Origin: Euzebyaceae bacterium
GTDB lineage: Bacteria; Actinomycetota; Nitriliruptoria; Euzebyales; Egibacteraceae
DNA: 10,086 bases
NCBI GenBank assembly: GCA_013698135.1
Contig: JACCVM010000065.1
Span: 1 to 10,086 of the forward strand
Direction of reading: 5' to 3'
Part shown: positions 1-9,059 of the stretch, one piece after another
How positions within the stretch are numbered: the stretch's first letter is position 1
Layout: each line of letters begins with the position of its first letter
Notes under the pieces: generated by a model
Database searches by the model: none
Seen by the model: only the letters and a program-made list of their open reading frames with translations
What the model was told of the DNA's origin: nothing
Program-made: the position numbers and the translations under genes

Positions 1-1856
<1,856 letters not shown>

Positions 1857-1862
1857 GCGGAG

Positions 1863-1867
1863 CCTTC
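1863..1867 (-). promoter_or_regulatory. Shine-Dalgarno deciding the topoisomerase B start
   Basis: On the minus strand GAAGG ends 6 bases before GTG 1856. The upstream in-frame ATG (1874) is preceded by the pyrimidine-rich CTTGTCCTCC, with no purine-rich site. The resulting N-terminus (VTYTAKSISVLEGLEAVRKR) matches where the family normally begins. Confidence 0.6.
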
Positions 1868-1884
1868 GGAACATGGAGGACAAG

Positions 1885-1912
1885 GGGCACGGCCATTGTG
1901 CCCGCAGCGGGC
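1885..1912. promoter_or_regulatory. Two adjoining inverted repeats in the divergent topoisomerase/kinase promoter gap
   Basis: The 82-base gap between the two divergent starts holds GGGCAC (1885-1890), a 7-base spacer and GTGCCC (1898-1903). Overlapping this is GCCCGC-A-GCGGGC (1900-1912), two 6-base arms around one central base. The position suits an operator controlling one or both divergent genes, but short dyads arise readily in GC-rich DNA. I see no convincing -35/-10 pair for either gene here, only a weak CACAAT on the minus strand at 1895-1900. Confidence 0.35.
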
Positions 1913-1923
1913 GTCAGCTCCGC

Positions 1924-1930
1924 GGAGGTG
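1924..1930 (+). promoter_or_regulatory. Shine-Dalgarno deciding the kinase start
   Basis: GGAGGTG at 1924-1930 lies 8 bases before GTG 1939. It favours that start over the in-frame ATG at 1873, which would run the kinase gene across the topoisomerase start, and over GTG 1960, which has no comparable site. Confidence 0.65.
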
Positions 1931-1938
1931 CGTCAGCG

Positions 1939-3540
1939 GTGACCGGGTACATTTCGGGCGTGAGGCGCCCGCAGCTTTCCGCACACGACTTCGCCGAGTA
2001 CCTCGCGGCCGTCTCCGCCGCACCGGACGTCGGCCAGGCGCTGTCCGAAGGCGCCCGCCGGGCCGCCGAGGCGGTCGGCGCCGAGGTCGCCGCGGTCGTC
2101 ACCGGCGACGAGGTCGTCGCCTGTGTGGGTTACGCCGACACCATCCCGGTGCAAGAACTGGTGGCCGTGGCCACGACGGGACGGCGACTGGCGCCGGTGC
2201 CCGGCGCTGGGGGCTGCCCGGCGATCAGCGTGCCACTCGACGATGCCTCGCGCAGCGCGCTGGTGATCGCCCGCTCCTGGGCGCCGCTGGCCCTGGAAGA
2301 GGTCGCCCTGCTGCATGGCATGGGTCGCGCGCTGATGGTGACCACCCGGATGCTGCGCTCGATGGCGTCACTGCAGGAACGCAACGAGCTTCTCGATCGC
2401 CTGTCGCGCATCCAACGCTCCATCTCCCACCGGGCGCCGTTGCAAGAGGTCCTCGACGCCATCACCCGCGGCGCCAGCGAGCTTCTGGGCGTGGAGGTCG
2501 TCGGCGTCCGGCTCGTCAGCCCGGACGACCCCGCTACCCTGCTGCTCGCCTCCTCCCAGGGCATCCGCCCCGACCTCATCGAGAAGATCCGGCGAGGACC
2601 GATCGGCGAGGGAGCCGGCGGCCGGGCGATCGCCGAGGACCGGCTGGTCATCATCGACGGCTACGCCGAGGACAGCCAGGGACTGCAGGCGTTCCGCGAA
2701 GATGGTTTACAGACGGCGATGGCGGCACCGGTGCACGAGCACGGTCAGGTGGTGGGCTCGATGACCGTGGCCTCCTACGAGCCTGGCCGGCGTTACAGCG
2801 AGATGGAGCAGTCGGCCCTGCTGGCGCTCAGCGATCACGCGAGCCTGGCGCTGACCGACGCCAGAACCGTCCAGGCCATGCGCGACGCCCAGCAGACCAA
2901 AGACCTGTTCCTGGCCATGATCTCCCACGAGCTGAAGACGCCCCTGACCGTCATCATGGCCAGCGTGCGAACGCTGGAGAAGCGCGGCGAGCACCTCGAT
3001 GAAGACCGCCGTCGCGAGATGCTCCAGATCGCCTACCGCCGCGGGCGCGAGCTCGAACGGCTCATCGACGGGCTGCTGCAGGGAGCCCGCGCCGAGCTGT
3101 CGACCAAGGCCGAGCAGGTGTTCCTGCCCGACCTGATCCGCGAGACCGTGGCCGCCGTCGACGGTGACCGTATCCGGGTCGAGACCAATCCGCCGGCACG
3201 CCTGTGGACCGACGCCGACGCCGTACAGGTGGTGCTGGCCAACCTGTTGGACAACGCCCTGGCACACTCACCCACCGGCTCGCCGGTCACGGTCGAGGCC
3301 GGGGTCGACGACGACATCCTGACCCTGACGGTCACCAACGAGGGCTTCCTGCCCGACGACCTCGCACCCGCCGAGCTGTTCCGGCCCTTCCAGCGGGGCT
3401 CGCGAGCTCGCAGCTCGGGCGTCGGCCTAGGGCTGTCGGTGGGCGCCCGCCTCGCCGAGTCACTCGGCGGCACGCTGGAGGCGACCGGGTCCGAGGGCCG
3501 CGTCGCCTTCAGCCTGCGGGTGCCGTGCGCCGCTGCTTGA
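1939..3540 (+). CDS. Soluble sensor histidine kinase with two GAF-like domains
   Basis: This 533-residue protein should autophosphorylate on a histidine and pass the phosphate to a response regulator. There is no signal peptide or membrane segment, so it is probably cytoplasmic. In order: a divergent GAF-like domain (about 15-140, with C62 and C93), a linker helix (about 140-160), a clearer GAF domain (about 160-305, containing GPIGEGAGGRAIAED), a HisKA dimerisation helix with H-box ISHELKTPLTVI (phospho-acceptor H330), and an ATPase domain with N-box NLLDNALAHSP (N435, N439), an F-box-like LFRPFQRG and G-box SGVGLGLSVG (about 493-501). The G1 box is NEGFLP (N467-P472), not the usual DxGxG, so its second glycine is missing. 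No response-regulator gene is in the window, so it is an orphan here. The last 32 bases overlap the 3' end of the opposite-strand hydrolase gene. The ligand sensed cannot be read from the sequence. Confidence 0.93.
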   Translation: MTGYISGVRRPQLSAHDFAEYLAAVSAAPDVGQALSEGARRAAEAVGAEVAAVVTGDEVVACVGYADTIPVQELVAVATTGRRLAPVPGAGGCPAISVPLDDASRSALVIARSWAPLALEEVALLHGMGRALMVTTRMLRSMASLQERNELLDRLSRIQRSISHRAPLQEVLDAITRGASELLGVEVVGVRLVSPDDPATLLLASSQGIRPDLIEKIRRGPIGEGAGGRAIAEDRLVIIDGYAEDSQGLQAFREDGLQTAMAAPVHEHGQVVGSMTVASYEPGRRYSEMEQSALLALSDHASLALTDARTVQAMRDAQQTKDLFLAMISHELKTPLTVIMASVRTLEKRGEHLDEDRRREMLQIAYRRGRELERLIDGLLQGARAELSTKAEQVFLPDLIRETVAAVDGDRIRVETNPPARLWTDADAVQVVLANLLDNALAHSPTGSPVTVEAGVDDDILTLTVTNEGFLPDDLAPAELFRPFQRGSRARSSGVGLGLSVGARLAESLGGTLEATGSEGRVAFSLRVPCAAA

Positions 3541-4666
3541 CCAGCGCACCGAGCCGGTTGTCGGCCAAGAAGCCTTCAACCGCCTCGGTGTAGCGGTGGG
3601 GGTTGGTGTTGTACGCCTGCACGTGACCGGCGCCCGCGACTCGCTCGTAGGTGACCAGATCGGGGCGAGCGGCCGCGAACTCGTCGGAGGTCGACACCGG
3701 CACCGTGGTGTCGGCGGTGCCGTGAAACAGCAGTATCGGCACGTCGAAGTCCTCGGCCGCCTCGATCTGGTCGAGGTCGTCGAAGTCGATCCCGCCGCGC
3801 AGCTCGGAGGCGAACATCCCGAGGGGCACAATCATGCGGGAAACCCCCCGCTCGTCCGCGGCCAGGCCCAGGACAGGTCCCCAGTCCAGGACCGGCGCAT
3901 CGAGAATGACGCCGCTGACCAGGTTGGCCCGCTCAGACCGGCGCAGGAAGGTCGTGACCACCTGCGCACCCATGGAATAGCCGACTAGCACCACGCGCCG
4001 GGCCCCAAGGGCTCGGACGTAGCCGACGGCCGCGTCCAGGTCGGCCCATTCCGTCGCGCCGAGCCCGTACAGGCCGTTGGGCGCCGCCGGCGCGCCCTCG
4101 TCGTTGCGGTAGCTGGTACACAGCGAGGAAAGGCCAGCCTCGTGCAGGGTCGGCAGCAACCGGAAGCACTCGTTGCGCTGAGCCGCGCGGCCGTGGACCA
4201 GCACCGCCCAGGTCCGCCCACCCGTCGCCGGAGTCGCCAGCCAGGCGGGATAGCGCCCCAGGGGACCCGGCACGCTGATCTCATTGACCGGAAAGTCCAG
4301 CCCGGCCGCTGCCCCGTCCTCCGGGAATGCGTAGCTGTCGATCCGGGCTTCCTGCCCTGCCCGGGGGCGCCCGTCCATCGGGGTGTAGCGGCGGGTGACC
4401 GTGTCGTCGCCCTCGTCCACGATGGTCCCGACCAGGCCGTAGCCCGACGCGAAGTCCAGGCCCCACAGGCCCGATCGCCGGGCTTGCTCGGTGGCCTCCA
4501 GGGTGACGCGGTTGCCCGCGACGGCCTCGACGCGCGTTTCGAACACGGGCCGAGCCGGTGGTTCGGGGATCAGGATCTCACCGGAGTAGTACCAGCCGCC
4601 CCACGCGACGGCGGCCAGGACCACCACCACGGCAACCGCCAGCAGCCGCCGTAACCAGCGCGCCAC
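3509..4666 (-). CDS. Membrane-anchored alpha/beta hydrolase
   Basis: This 385-residue protein has a short basic N-terminus (RWLRR) and one hydrophobic segment (about 8-26), with no lipobox cysteine, so it is probably anchored in the membrane with its catalytic domain outside. An N-terminal region of about 130 residues precedes the alpha/beta hydrolase fold. The visible triad is S231 in the elbow GYSMG, D319 in FHGTAD and H348 in GAGHVQ; LVHG (155-158) would form the oxyanion region. The family includes esterases, lipases and peptidases, and the substrate cannot be assigned. GTG 4666 starts one base after the dapE stop, with GGGGGG as ribosome site inside the last dapE codons, so translation is probably coupled to dapE. 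It is the last gene of the minus-strand operon, and its 3' end overlaps the kinase gene by 32 bases. Confidence 0.88.
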   Translation of the reverse strand: MARWLRRLLAVAVVVVLAAVAWGGWYYSGEILIPEPPARPVFETRVEAVAGNRVTLEATEQARRSGLWGLDFASGYGLVGTIVDEGDDTVTRRYTPMDGRPRAGQEARIDSYAFPEDGAAAGLDFPVNEISVPGPLGRYPAWLATPATGGRTWAVLVHGRAAQRNECFRLLPTLHEAGLSSLCTSYRNDEGAPAAPNGLYGLGATEWADLDAAVGYVRALGARRVVLVGYSMGAQVVTTFLRRSERANLVSGVILDAPVLDWGPVLGLAADERGVSRMIVPLGMFASELRGGIDFDDLDQIEAAEDFDVPILLFHGTADTTVPVSTSDEFAAARPDLVTYERVAGAGHVQAYNTNPHRYTEAVEGFLADNRLGALVKQRRTAPAG

Positions 4667-4667
4667 C

Positions 4668-5726
4668 TCAGCCCCCCGCCAGGAACGCGGCCAGTGCCGC
4701 TCGGGCGGCCACCAGGTTGCGCTCTGGCACGTACTCGCCCGCCTGGTGCGCCTGGGCCGTCAGCCCCGGGCCGTAGTTCAGCGCCGGGACTCCCAGCTGG
4801 CTGAAACGGGCCACGTCGGTCCAGGCCTGCTTTGGCTGCACGGCGGCGTCCACGGTGTCGCAGAAGTCGGCCACCAGCCCGGTGTTGCGCCGCGGGCGCC
4901 CGGCGACGGCGTGGTCGACGACGGCCACGGCCGCGCGGTCCGAGACCAGCTCGCTCACGCGGGCCTCGGCTTGAGCGGTGCTTTTGTCCGGGGCGTAGCG
5001 GTAGTTGAGGTTGATCGTGAAGCGGTCCGGCACGACGTTACGGGCGTTGTCGGTCCAGGCGCCCGTGGCGGTGAAGACCTCACGGTAGGTCAATCCGTCG
5101 ACGTCGACGTCCTGCGGCGGTCGACGGTCCAGTTCTCCGAGGAAGCCGCCCGCCTTGGTCAGCGCGTTCTCGCCCTGCCATGGCCGCGCCGAATGCGCGG
5201 CACGCCCGGAGAAGGTGATCTCAGCGTGCAGAGCACCCATACAGCCTAGCTGCACGGTCAGATCGGTCGGCTCCAGCACGACCGCGAGCGCCGCCTTGGC
5301 CAGGTCCGGCATGGCCGTCAGCACGGCGCCCAGCTCGTTGCCGTCGTGCGGCCCCTCCTCCCCCGCATAGGCGACGAGCAGCAAGTCGTACTGCCCGGCC
5401 CGCAGCACGGGATCCTCAAAGCAGTCCATGGCCACCGCCAGGCCAGACTTCATGTCACTGGCACCGCGACCGAGGATGTGATCGCCGTTCCGGCGGGGAT
5501 CCCGGTCGGCGTCGGTCGCCGGGACCACATCGGTGTGACCGACCAGCAGCACCACCGGCCGCCCGTCGTCGCTGCCGCCGACCACGACTGAGTTGCCGGC
5601 CCGGCGGACGCGCTCACGGGCGTAGCGGTGCTCCAGCCAGTCGGCGATCGCCGATTCTTCGCCCGTCTCCGACGGCAGGGCGAGCAGGTCCAACAGCAGG
5701 TCTCCCAACGCCGGGGCCGCCATCAA
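4668..5726 (-). CDS. dapE: Succinyl-diaminopimelate desuccinylase (M20 family)
   Basis: DapE hydrolyses N-succinyl-LL-2,6-diaminopimelate to succinate and LL-diaminopimelate, the last succinylase-branch step before epimerisation. At 352 residues it has the usual M20 length and layout: metal ligand H64 and catalytic-site D66 in GHTDVVP, bridging D91 in GASDMKSG, base E123 and ligand E124 in AGEEGP, ligand E152 in LEPTD, a dimerisation insert in the middle, and ligand H327 near the end (AHQAGEYV). Substrate assignment rests on its place directly after dapC and dapD; alone, the sequence could fit other M20 deacylases such as ArgE. The start is either TTG 5726 or ATG 5723, adjacent codons; GAGGG overlapping the dapD stop lies 9 bases before the TTG and 12 before the ATG. 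The gap to dapD is 12-15 bases and to the hydrolase gene one base. Confidence 0.92.
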   Translation of the reverse strand: MMAAPALGDLLLDLLALPSETGEESAIADWLEHRYARERVRRAGNSVVVGGSDDGRPVVLLVGHTDVVPATDADRDPRRNGDHILGRGASDMKSGLAVAMDCFEDPVLRAGQYDLLLVAYAGEEGPHDGNELGAVLTAMPDLAKAALAVVLEPTDLTVQLGCMGALHAEITFSGRAAHSARPWQGENALTKAGGFLGELDRRPPQDVDVDGLTYREVFTATGAWTDNARNVVPDRFTINLNYRYAPDKSTAQAEARVSELVSDRAAVAVVDHAVAGRPRRNTGLVADFCDTVDAAVQPKQAWTDVARFSQLGVPALNYGPGLTAQAHQAGEYVPERNLVAARAALAAFLAGG

Positions 5727-5738
5727 CGAACGCCGCCC

Positions 5739-6623
<885 letters not shown>

Positions 6624-6629
6624 GATGGT

Positions 6630-6635
6630 CCTCCC
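6630..6635 (-). promoter_or_regulatory. dapD: Strong Shine-Dalgarno ahead of dapD's non-canonical start
   Basis: GGGAGG on the minus strand lies in the 28-base gap between the dapC stop (6652-6654) and ATC 6623, six bases from that codon. No ATG, GTG or TTG in the dapD frame stands within its reach. It is the main evidence that translation begins here and not at an upstream codon inside dapC. Confidence 0.65.
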
Positions 6636-6651
6636 GGTGTCCGTCGTTCGA

Positions 6652-7854
6652 TCAAGCGCCCGGAAACGCTCCGTCGGCGATGGCCTGGTGCCAGATCGCC
6701 ACAGCTTCGCGGCAGCCCTCCACGGACGGCACCAGCGCCAGGCGCAGCCATCCCTTGCCGGCGGCACCGAACGCGCGCCCCGGCGAGGCGATGATCCGGT
6801 GACGCAGCAGCGCGTCGGCGTAGGCGGCGTCATCACCGCCCGGTGCGGCGAACCACAGGTAGAAGGTGGCGTTGCTGCCCCCGACCCGGATGCCGGCCTC
6901 TGCGAAGAACTGCAGCACGACGGCGCGTTTGGCGTTGAACAGGGCCCTGCGCTGCGCGGCATGCTCGTCCTGCGACCAGGCGGCCATGGCGGCGCGCTGC
7001 ATCGCCTCAGGACTGGCGGTGCCGATGTTGGGGCGCAGCATCCGCTGCGCGGCGATGAGATCGGCGTCGCCCACCAGCGCGCCGCAGCGGTAGCCCGTCA
7101 TCCCGGAGCGCTTCGACAGCGAGAAGGCCACCAGCAAGCCACGCAGGTCACCGGCGGCCCCATCGGCCGCAGCCGCCTGGAGCAGCGATGGAGGGGGCTC
7201 GTCGGCGTCGGGGTAGAGGTCGGCGTAACACTCGTCGCTGCACAGCACGAACTCGTGCTCACGGGCGGTGGCCAGCGCCCGTCGGTGATAGTCCAGATCA
7301 ACCGTGGCCCCGGTCGGGTTGTGCGGGTAGTTCGTCCAGGCGATGCAAGCCGACTGCAGCCGCTCCGGGGCCAGCTCGTCGAGGTCCAACCGCCAGTCGC
7401 GTTCCTCCACCAAGGCGACAGGATCCGACGTCCCACCGGCGAACAGCTGGCCGCGCTCGTAGATCGGGTAGCCGGGGTCACCCCAGACGACGGCGCGCCG
7501 GTCGCCGTGCGGATCGACGATGGCCAACGGCAGGTGGAAGACACCCTCCTTGGAGCCCGCCGTGGGCAGCACCTGCGTGTCGGGGTCGACCTGCACGCCG
7601 AAACGACGAGCCACCCACCCCGCGATGCTGTGTCGCAACTCCGGTAGCCCTGCCGCGGTCGGATACTGGCTGCTGGCCGGATTGCCCTGGATCAGGGCCT
7701 GGCGGATGAACTCGGGCGTTGGCTCAACGGGATCGCCGATGGAGAAGTCGTGCACCGGCTCGGGCTCGGCCCGCAGCGCCCTGGCCAGGTCCTGGAAAGC
7801 GGCCAGCGGGTAGCCGCCGAGGCGGTCCAGCAGCGGATTGGAAGGCAGAGGCAT
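6652..7854 (-). CDS. dapC: N-succinyldiaminopimelate aminotransferase (PLP, fold type I)
   Basis: DapC transfers an amino group from glutamate to N-succinyl-2-amino-6-ketopimelate, between the DapD and DapE steps. At 400 residues it has normal class I/II aminotransferase length. PLP-site residues visible are K248 in SLSKRSGMTGYR (Schiff base), N179 in NYPHNPTG, D207 and Y210 in SDECY, and R256; R371 in WLRLAL is the likely carboxylate-binding Arg. Substrate is inferred from the flanking dapD and dapE. The N-terminus (NPLLDRLGGYPLAAF) and the block around TASPEAMQRAAMAAW recall proteobacterial DapC more than the mycobacterial form. ATG 7854 has an in-frame TAG directly before it, so no longer start exists; the ribosome site is weak (AGG, 9 bases away). 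It is first in the minus-strand operon, divergent from the sigma factor gene. ArgD/DapC dual-function enzymes are another possibility. Confidence 0.9.
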   Translation of the reverse strand: MPLPSNPLLDRLGGYPLAAFQDLARALRAEPEPVHDFSIGDPVEPTPEFIRQALIQGNPASSQYPTAAGLPELRHSIAGWVARRFGVQVDPDTQVLPTAGSKEGVFHLPLAIVDPHGDRRAVVWGDPGYPIYERGQLFAGGTSDPVALVEERDWRLDLDELAPERLQSACIAWTNYPHNPTGATVDLDYHRRALATAREHEFVLCSDECYADLYPDADEPPPSLLQAAAADGAAGDLRGLLVAFSLSKRSGMTGYRCGALVGDADLIAAQRMLRPNIGTASPEAMQRAAMAAWSQDEHAAQRRALFNAKRAVVLQFFAEAGIRVGGSNATFYLWFAAPGGDDAAYADALLRHRIIASPGRAFGAAGKGWLRLALVPSVEGCREAVAIWHQAIADGAFPGA

Positions 7855-7881
7855 CTACGGCAGCCTAGCGGCCGGTCATAC

Positions 7882-7910
7882 AGGTAAAGCGCAGGCAAAA
7901 GTTGTGCCAA
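7882..7910 (-). promoter_or_regulatory. Possible housekeeping promoter for the dapC operon
   Basis: On the minus strand TTGGCA (7905-7910) is followed after 17 bases by TTACCT (7882-7887), a fair -35 and a poor -10 with consensus spacing. Transcription would start some 20 bases ahead of the dapC ATG. The weak -10 keeps confidence low, but this gap must contain the operon's promoter unless it is transcribed from within the sigma gene. Confidence 0.28.
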
Positions 7911-7964
7911 CCGCCACCGTATCGCGCCGTTTGCCGCGAATTCCAAGCAGATGAGCGCGGCACC

Positions 7965-7991
7965 GGGAACGATTCGGGACCAACTGGTGTT
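7965..7991 (+). promoter_or_regulatory. SigR/SigH-like (ECF) promoter motif ahead of the sigma factor gene
   Basis: GGGAAC (7965-7970), 18 bases, then GTT (7989-7991) matches the form used by thiol-oxidative-stress ECF factors of actinobacteria (GGGAAY-N18-GTT). Transcription would start near 8000, leaving a leader of about 40 bases that carries the ribosome site. Promoters of this class ahead of principal or group 2 sigma genes are known in Streptomyces (hrdB) and mycobacteria (sigB). The motif is short and could be chance. Confidence 0.45.
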
Positions 7992-8023
7992 GGGTAGGTA
8001 TGTGAACAGAAGCACAAGCCTGA

Positions 8024-8030
8024 GGGAGGG
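8024..8030 (+). promoter_or_regulatory. Ribosome binding site of the sigma factor gene
   Basis: GGGAGGG lies 9 bases before ATG 8040. The start is a double ATG (8040 and 8043); the site serves either, so the protein begins with one or two methionines. Confidence 0.65.
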
Positions 8031-8039
8031 TAGGTCCGC

Positions 8040-8936
8040 ATGATGAACGTGCCGGAGGACCTCCTCGATCTGTACTTCAGCGAGCTGGGGAAGGTCCGCT
8101 TGCTGACGGCTGCCGACGAGGTGCGCCTGGCCAAGACGATCGAGGCCGGTCGTGAGGCGCAAGACAAGCTGGACGCCGGGGCCACTGGCGACCAGGATGA
8201 ACTTGAGCGCCTGGCTCGCGAGGGTCAGATGGCGTTCGACCACTTCGTGGCCGCCAACCTGCGCCTGGTGGTCAGTGTGGCCGCGCAGTTCTCCAAGCGG
8301 TCGACCCTCGACCTCGGCGAGCTGATCCAGGAGGGCAACCTCGGCCTGCTGCGGGCCGTCGAGAAGTTCGACTGGCGGCGCGGCTACAAGTTCTCCACCT
8401 ACGCAACCTGGTGGATCCGTCAGGCCATCCAGCGTGGCGTCGCCGGCAGCGAGCGCACCATCCGCCTGCCCGTCGCCCTGCACGATGCCCTGGTCAAGGT
8501 CCGGGCGGCGTCGGCGCGGCTGGAGTCCGAAACCGGCCGCGAGCCGACCATCGACGAGCTGGCGAAGGCCACGCGGCTGACGCCGGCCAAGGTGGAGCGC
8601 GCCTTGGAAGGCGATCACTCGATGACGTCGCTGGATCGCCCGGTCGGCTACGACAGCGACGCCAGCGACCTCGGCGAGTTCGTCGCCATCGCCGATGACG
8701 CGCCGGCCGAAGAGGTGGTGGAACGCCAGTTCGTGGAGGGGCTGTTCCAGCTGGCCCGCGATCACCTGGACGACCGCAGCTGGTACGTCCTTCAGCGCCG
8801 CTACGGCCTCGACGGCGAGCAAGCGCTGACCCTGGACGCGCTCGGCCGCGAACTGGGTCTGTCCCGCGAGTCCGTCCGCAAGATCGAGAACCAGGCGCTC
8901 AGCCGCCTGCAGCAAGAGCTCGGTGCGGCCGCGTAG
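8040..8936 (+). CDS. Sigma-70 family RNA polymerase sigma factor, group 2
   Basis: This 298-residue protein directs RNA polymerase to promoters. It begins at region 1.2 (DLYFSELGKVRLLTAADEV, about 10-28) and lacks region 1.1 and the long N-terminus of principal factors, so it is group 2 (SigB/HrdB-paralogue type). Region 2 spans about 64-135, with the core-binding DLGELIQEGNLGLLRAVEKFD and the -10-recognition helix YATWWIRQAIQRG. Region 3 follows (about 136-222, RPVGYDSDASDLGEF in 3.2). Region 4 (about 230-295) holds the -35-binding helix-turn-helix LTLDALGRELGLSRESVRKIE. Differences from consensus include RESVRKIE where RERIRQIE is usual, and KRSTLDLGELIQEG where a RGMPLLDLIQEG-type sequence is usual. 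GGGAGGG at 8024-8030, 9 bases upstream, supports ATG 8040; ATG 8043 is next to it. A hairpin terminator follows, so it is probably a single-gene transcript. It may serve stress or stationary phase, which is inference. Confidence 0.93.
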   Translation: MMNVPEDLLDLYFSELGKVRLLTAADEVRLAKTIEAGREAQDKLDAGATGDQDELERLAREGQMAFDHFVAANLRLVVSVAAQFSKRSTLDLGELIQEGNLGLLRAVEKFDWRRGYKFSTYATWWIRQAIQRGVAGSERTIRLPVALHDALVKVRAASARLESETGREPTIDELAKATRLTPAKVERALEGDHSMTSLDRPVGYDSDASDLGEFVAIADDAPAEEVVERQFVEGLFQLARDHLDDRSWYVLQRRYGLDGEQALTLDALGRELGLSRESVRKIENQALSRLQQELGAAA

Positions 8937-8992
8937 CGCGCAAGGCACGAAGCGGTGGCGCACCGCATCAGCGCCGAGGTGCGGACAGCATC

Positions 8993-9021
8993 AAGGCCCC
9001 GACCGACTGGTCGGGGCCTTT
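8993..9021 (+). terminator. Intrinsic terminator after the sigma factor gene
   Basis: AAGGCCCCGACC (8993-9004) and GGTCGGGGCCTT (9009-9020) form a perfect 12-base stem around the loop GACT, 56 bases past the sigma stop codon. Only three T residues end the structure, as is common in GC-rich actinobacteria, where hairpin strength matters more than the U-tract. Confidence 0.85.
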
Positions 9022-9059
9022 GCCGTGCCGACATCCTGCGCCGGCTTCCCGCCTGCCCG

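Noticed and set aside
1873..1938. Kinase start at ATG 1873.
   Set aside because: It would lie right beside the topoisomerase start with no ribosome site, and the added residues look like noncoding sequence; GTG 1939 has GGAGGTG at the right distance.
6624..6962. A longer dapD beginning at ATG 6962 or a later upstream GTG.
   Set aside because: The extension lies inside dapC in another frame, is Cys/Pro/Trp/Arg-rich and has no counterpart in DapD proteins, whose N-terminus aligns near 6623.
7992..8035. Direct repeat GGGTAGGT at 7992-7999 and 8028-8035 upstream of the sigma gene.
   Set aside because: Only 8 bases long, and the second copy overlaps the ribosome site region; too weak to call a regulatory site.
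7692..8963. A minus-strand reading frame of 423 codons opposite the sigma factor gene.
   Set aside because: It is antisense to the well-supported sigma-70 gene and shares its third-position bias; no domain is recognisable and its end intrudes into dapC in another frame.
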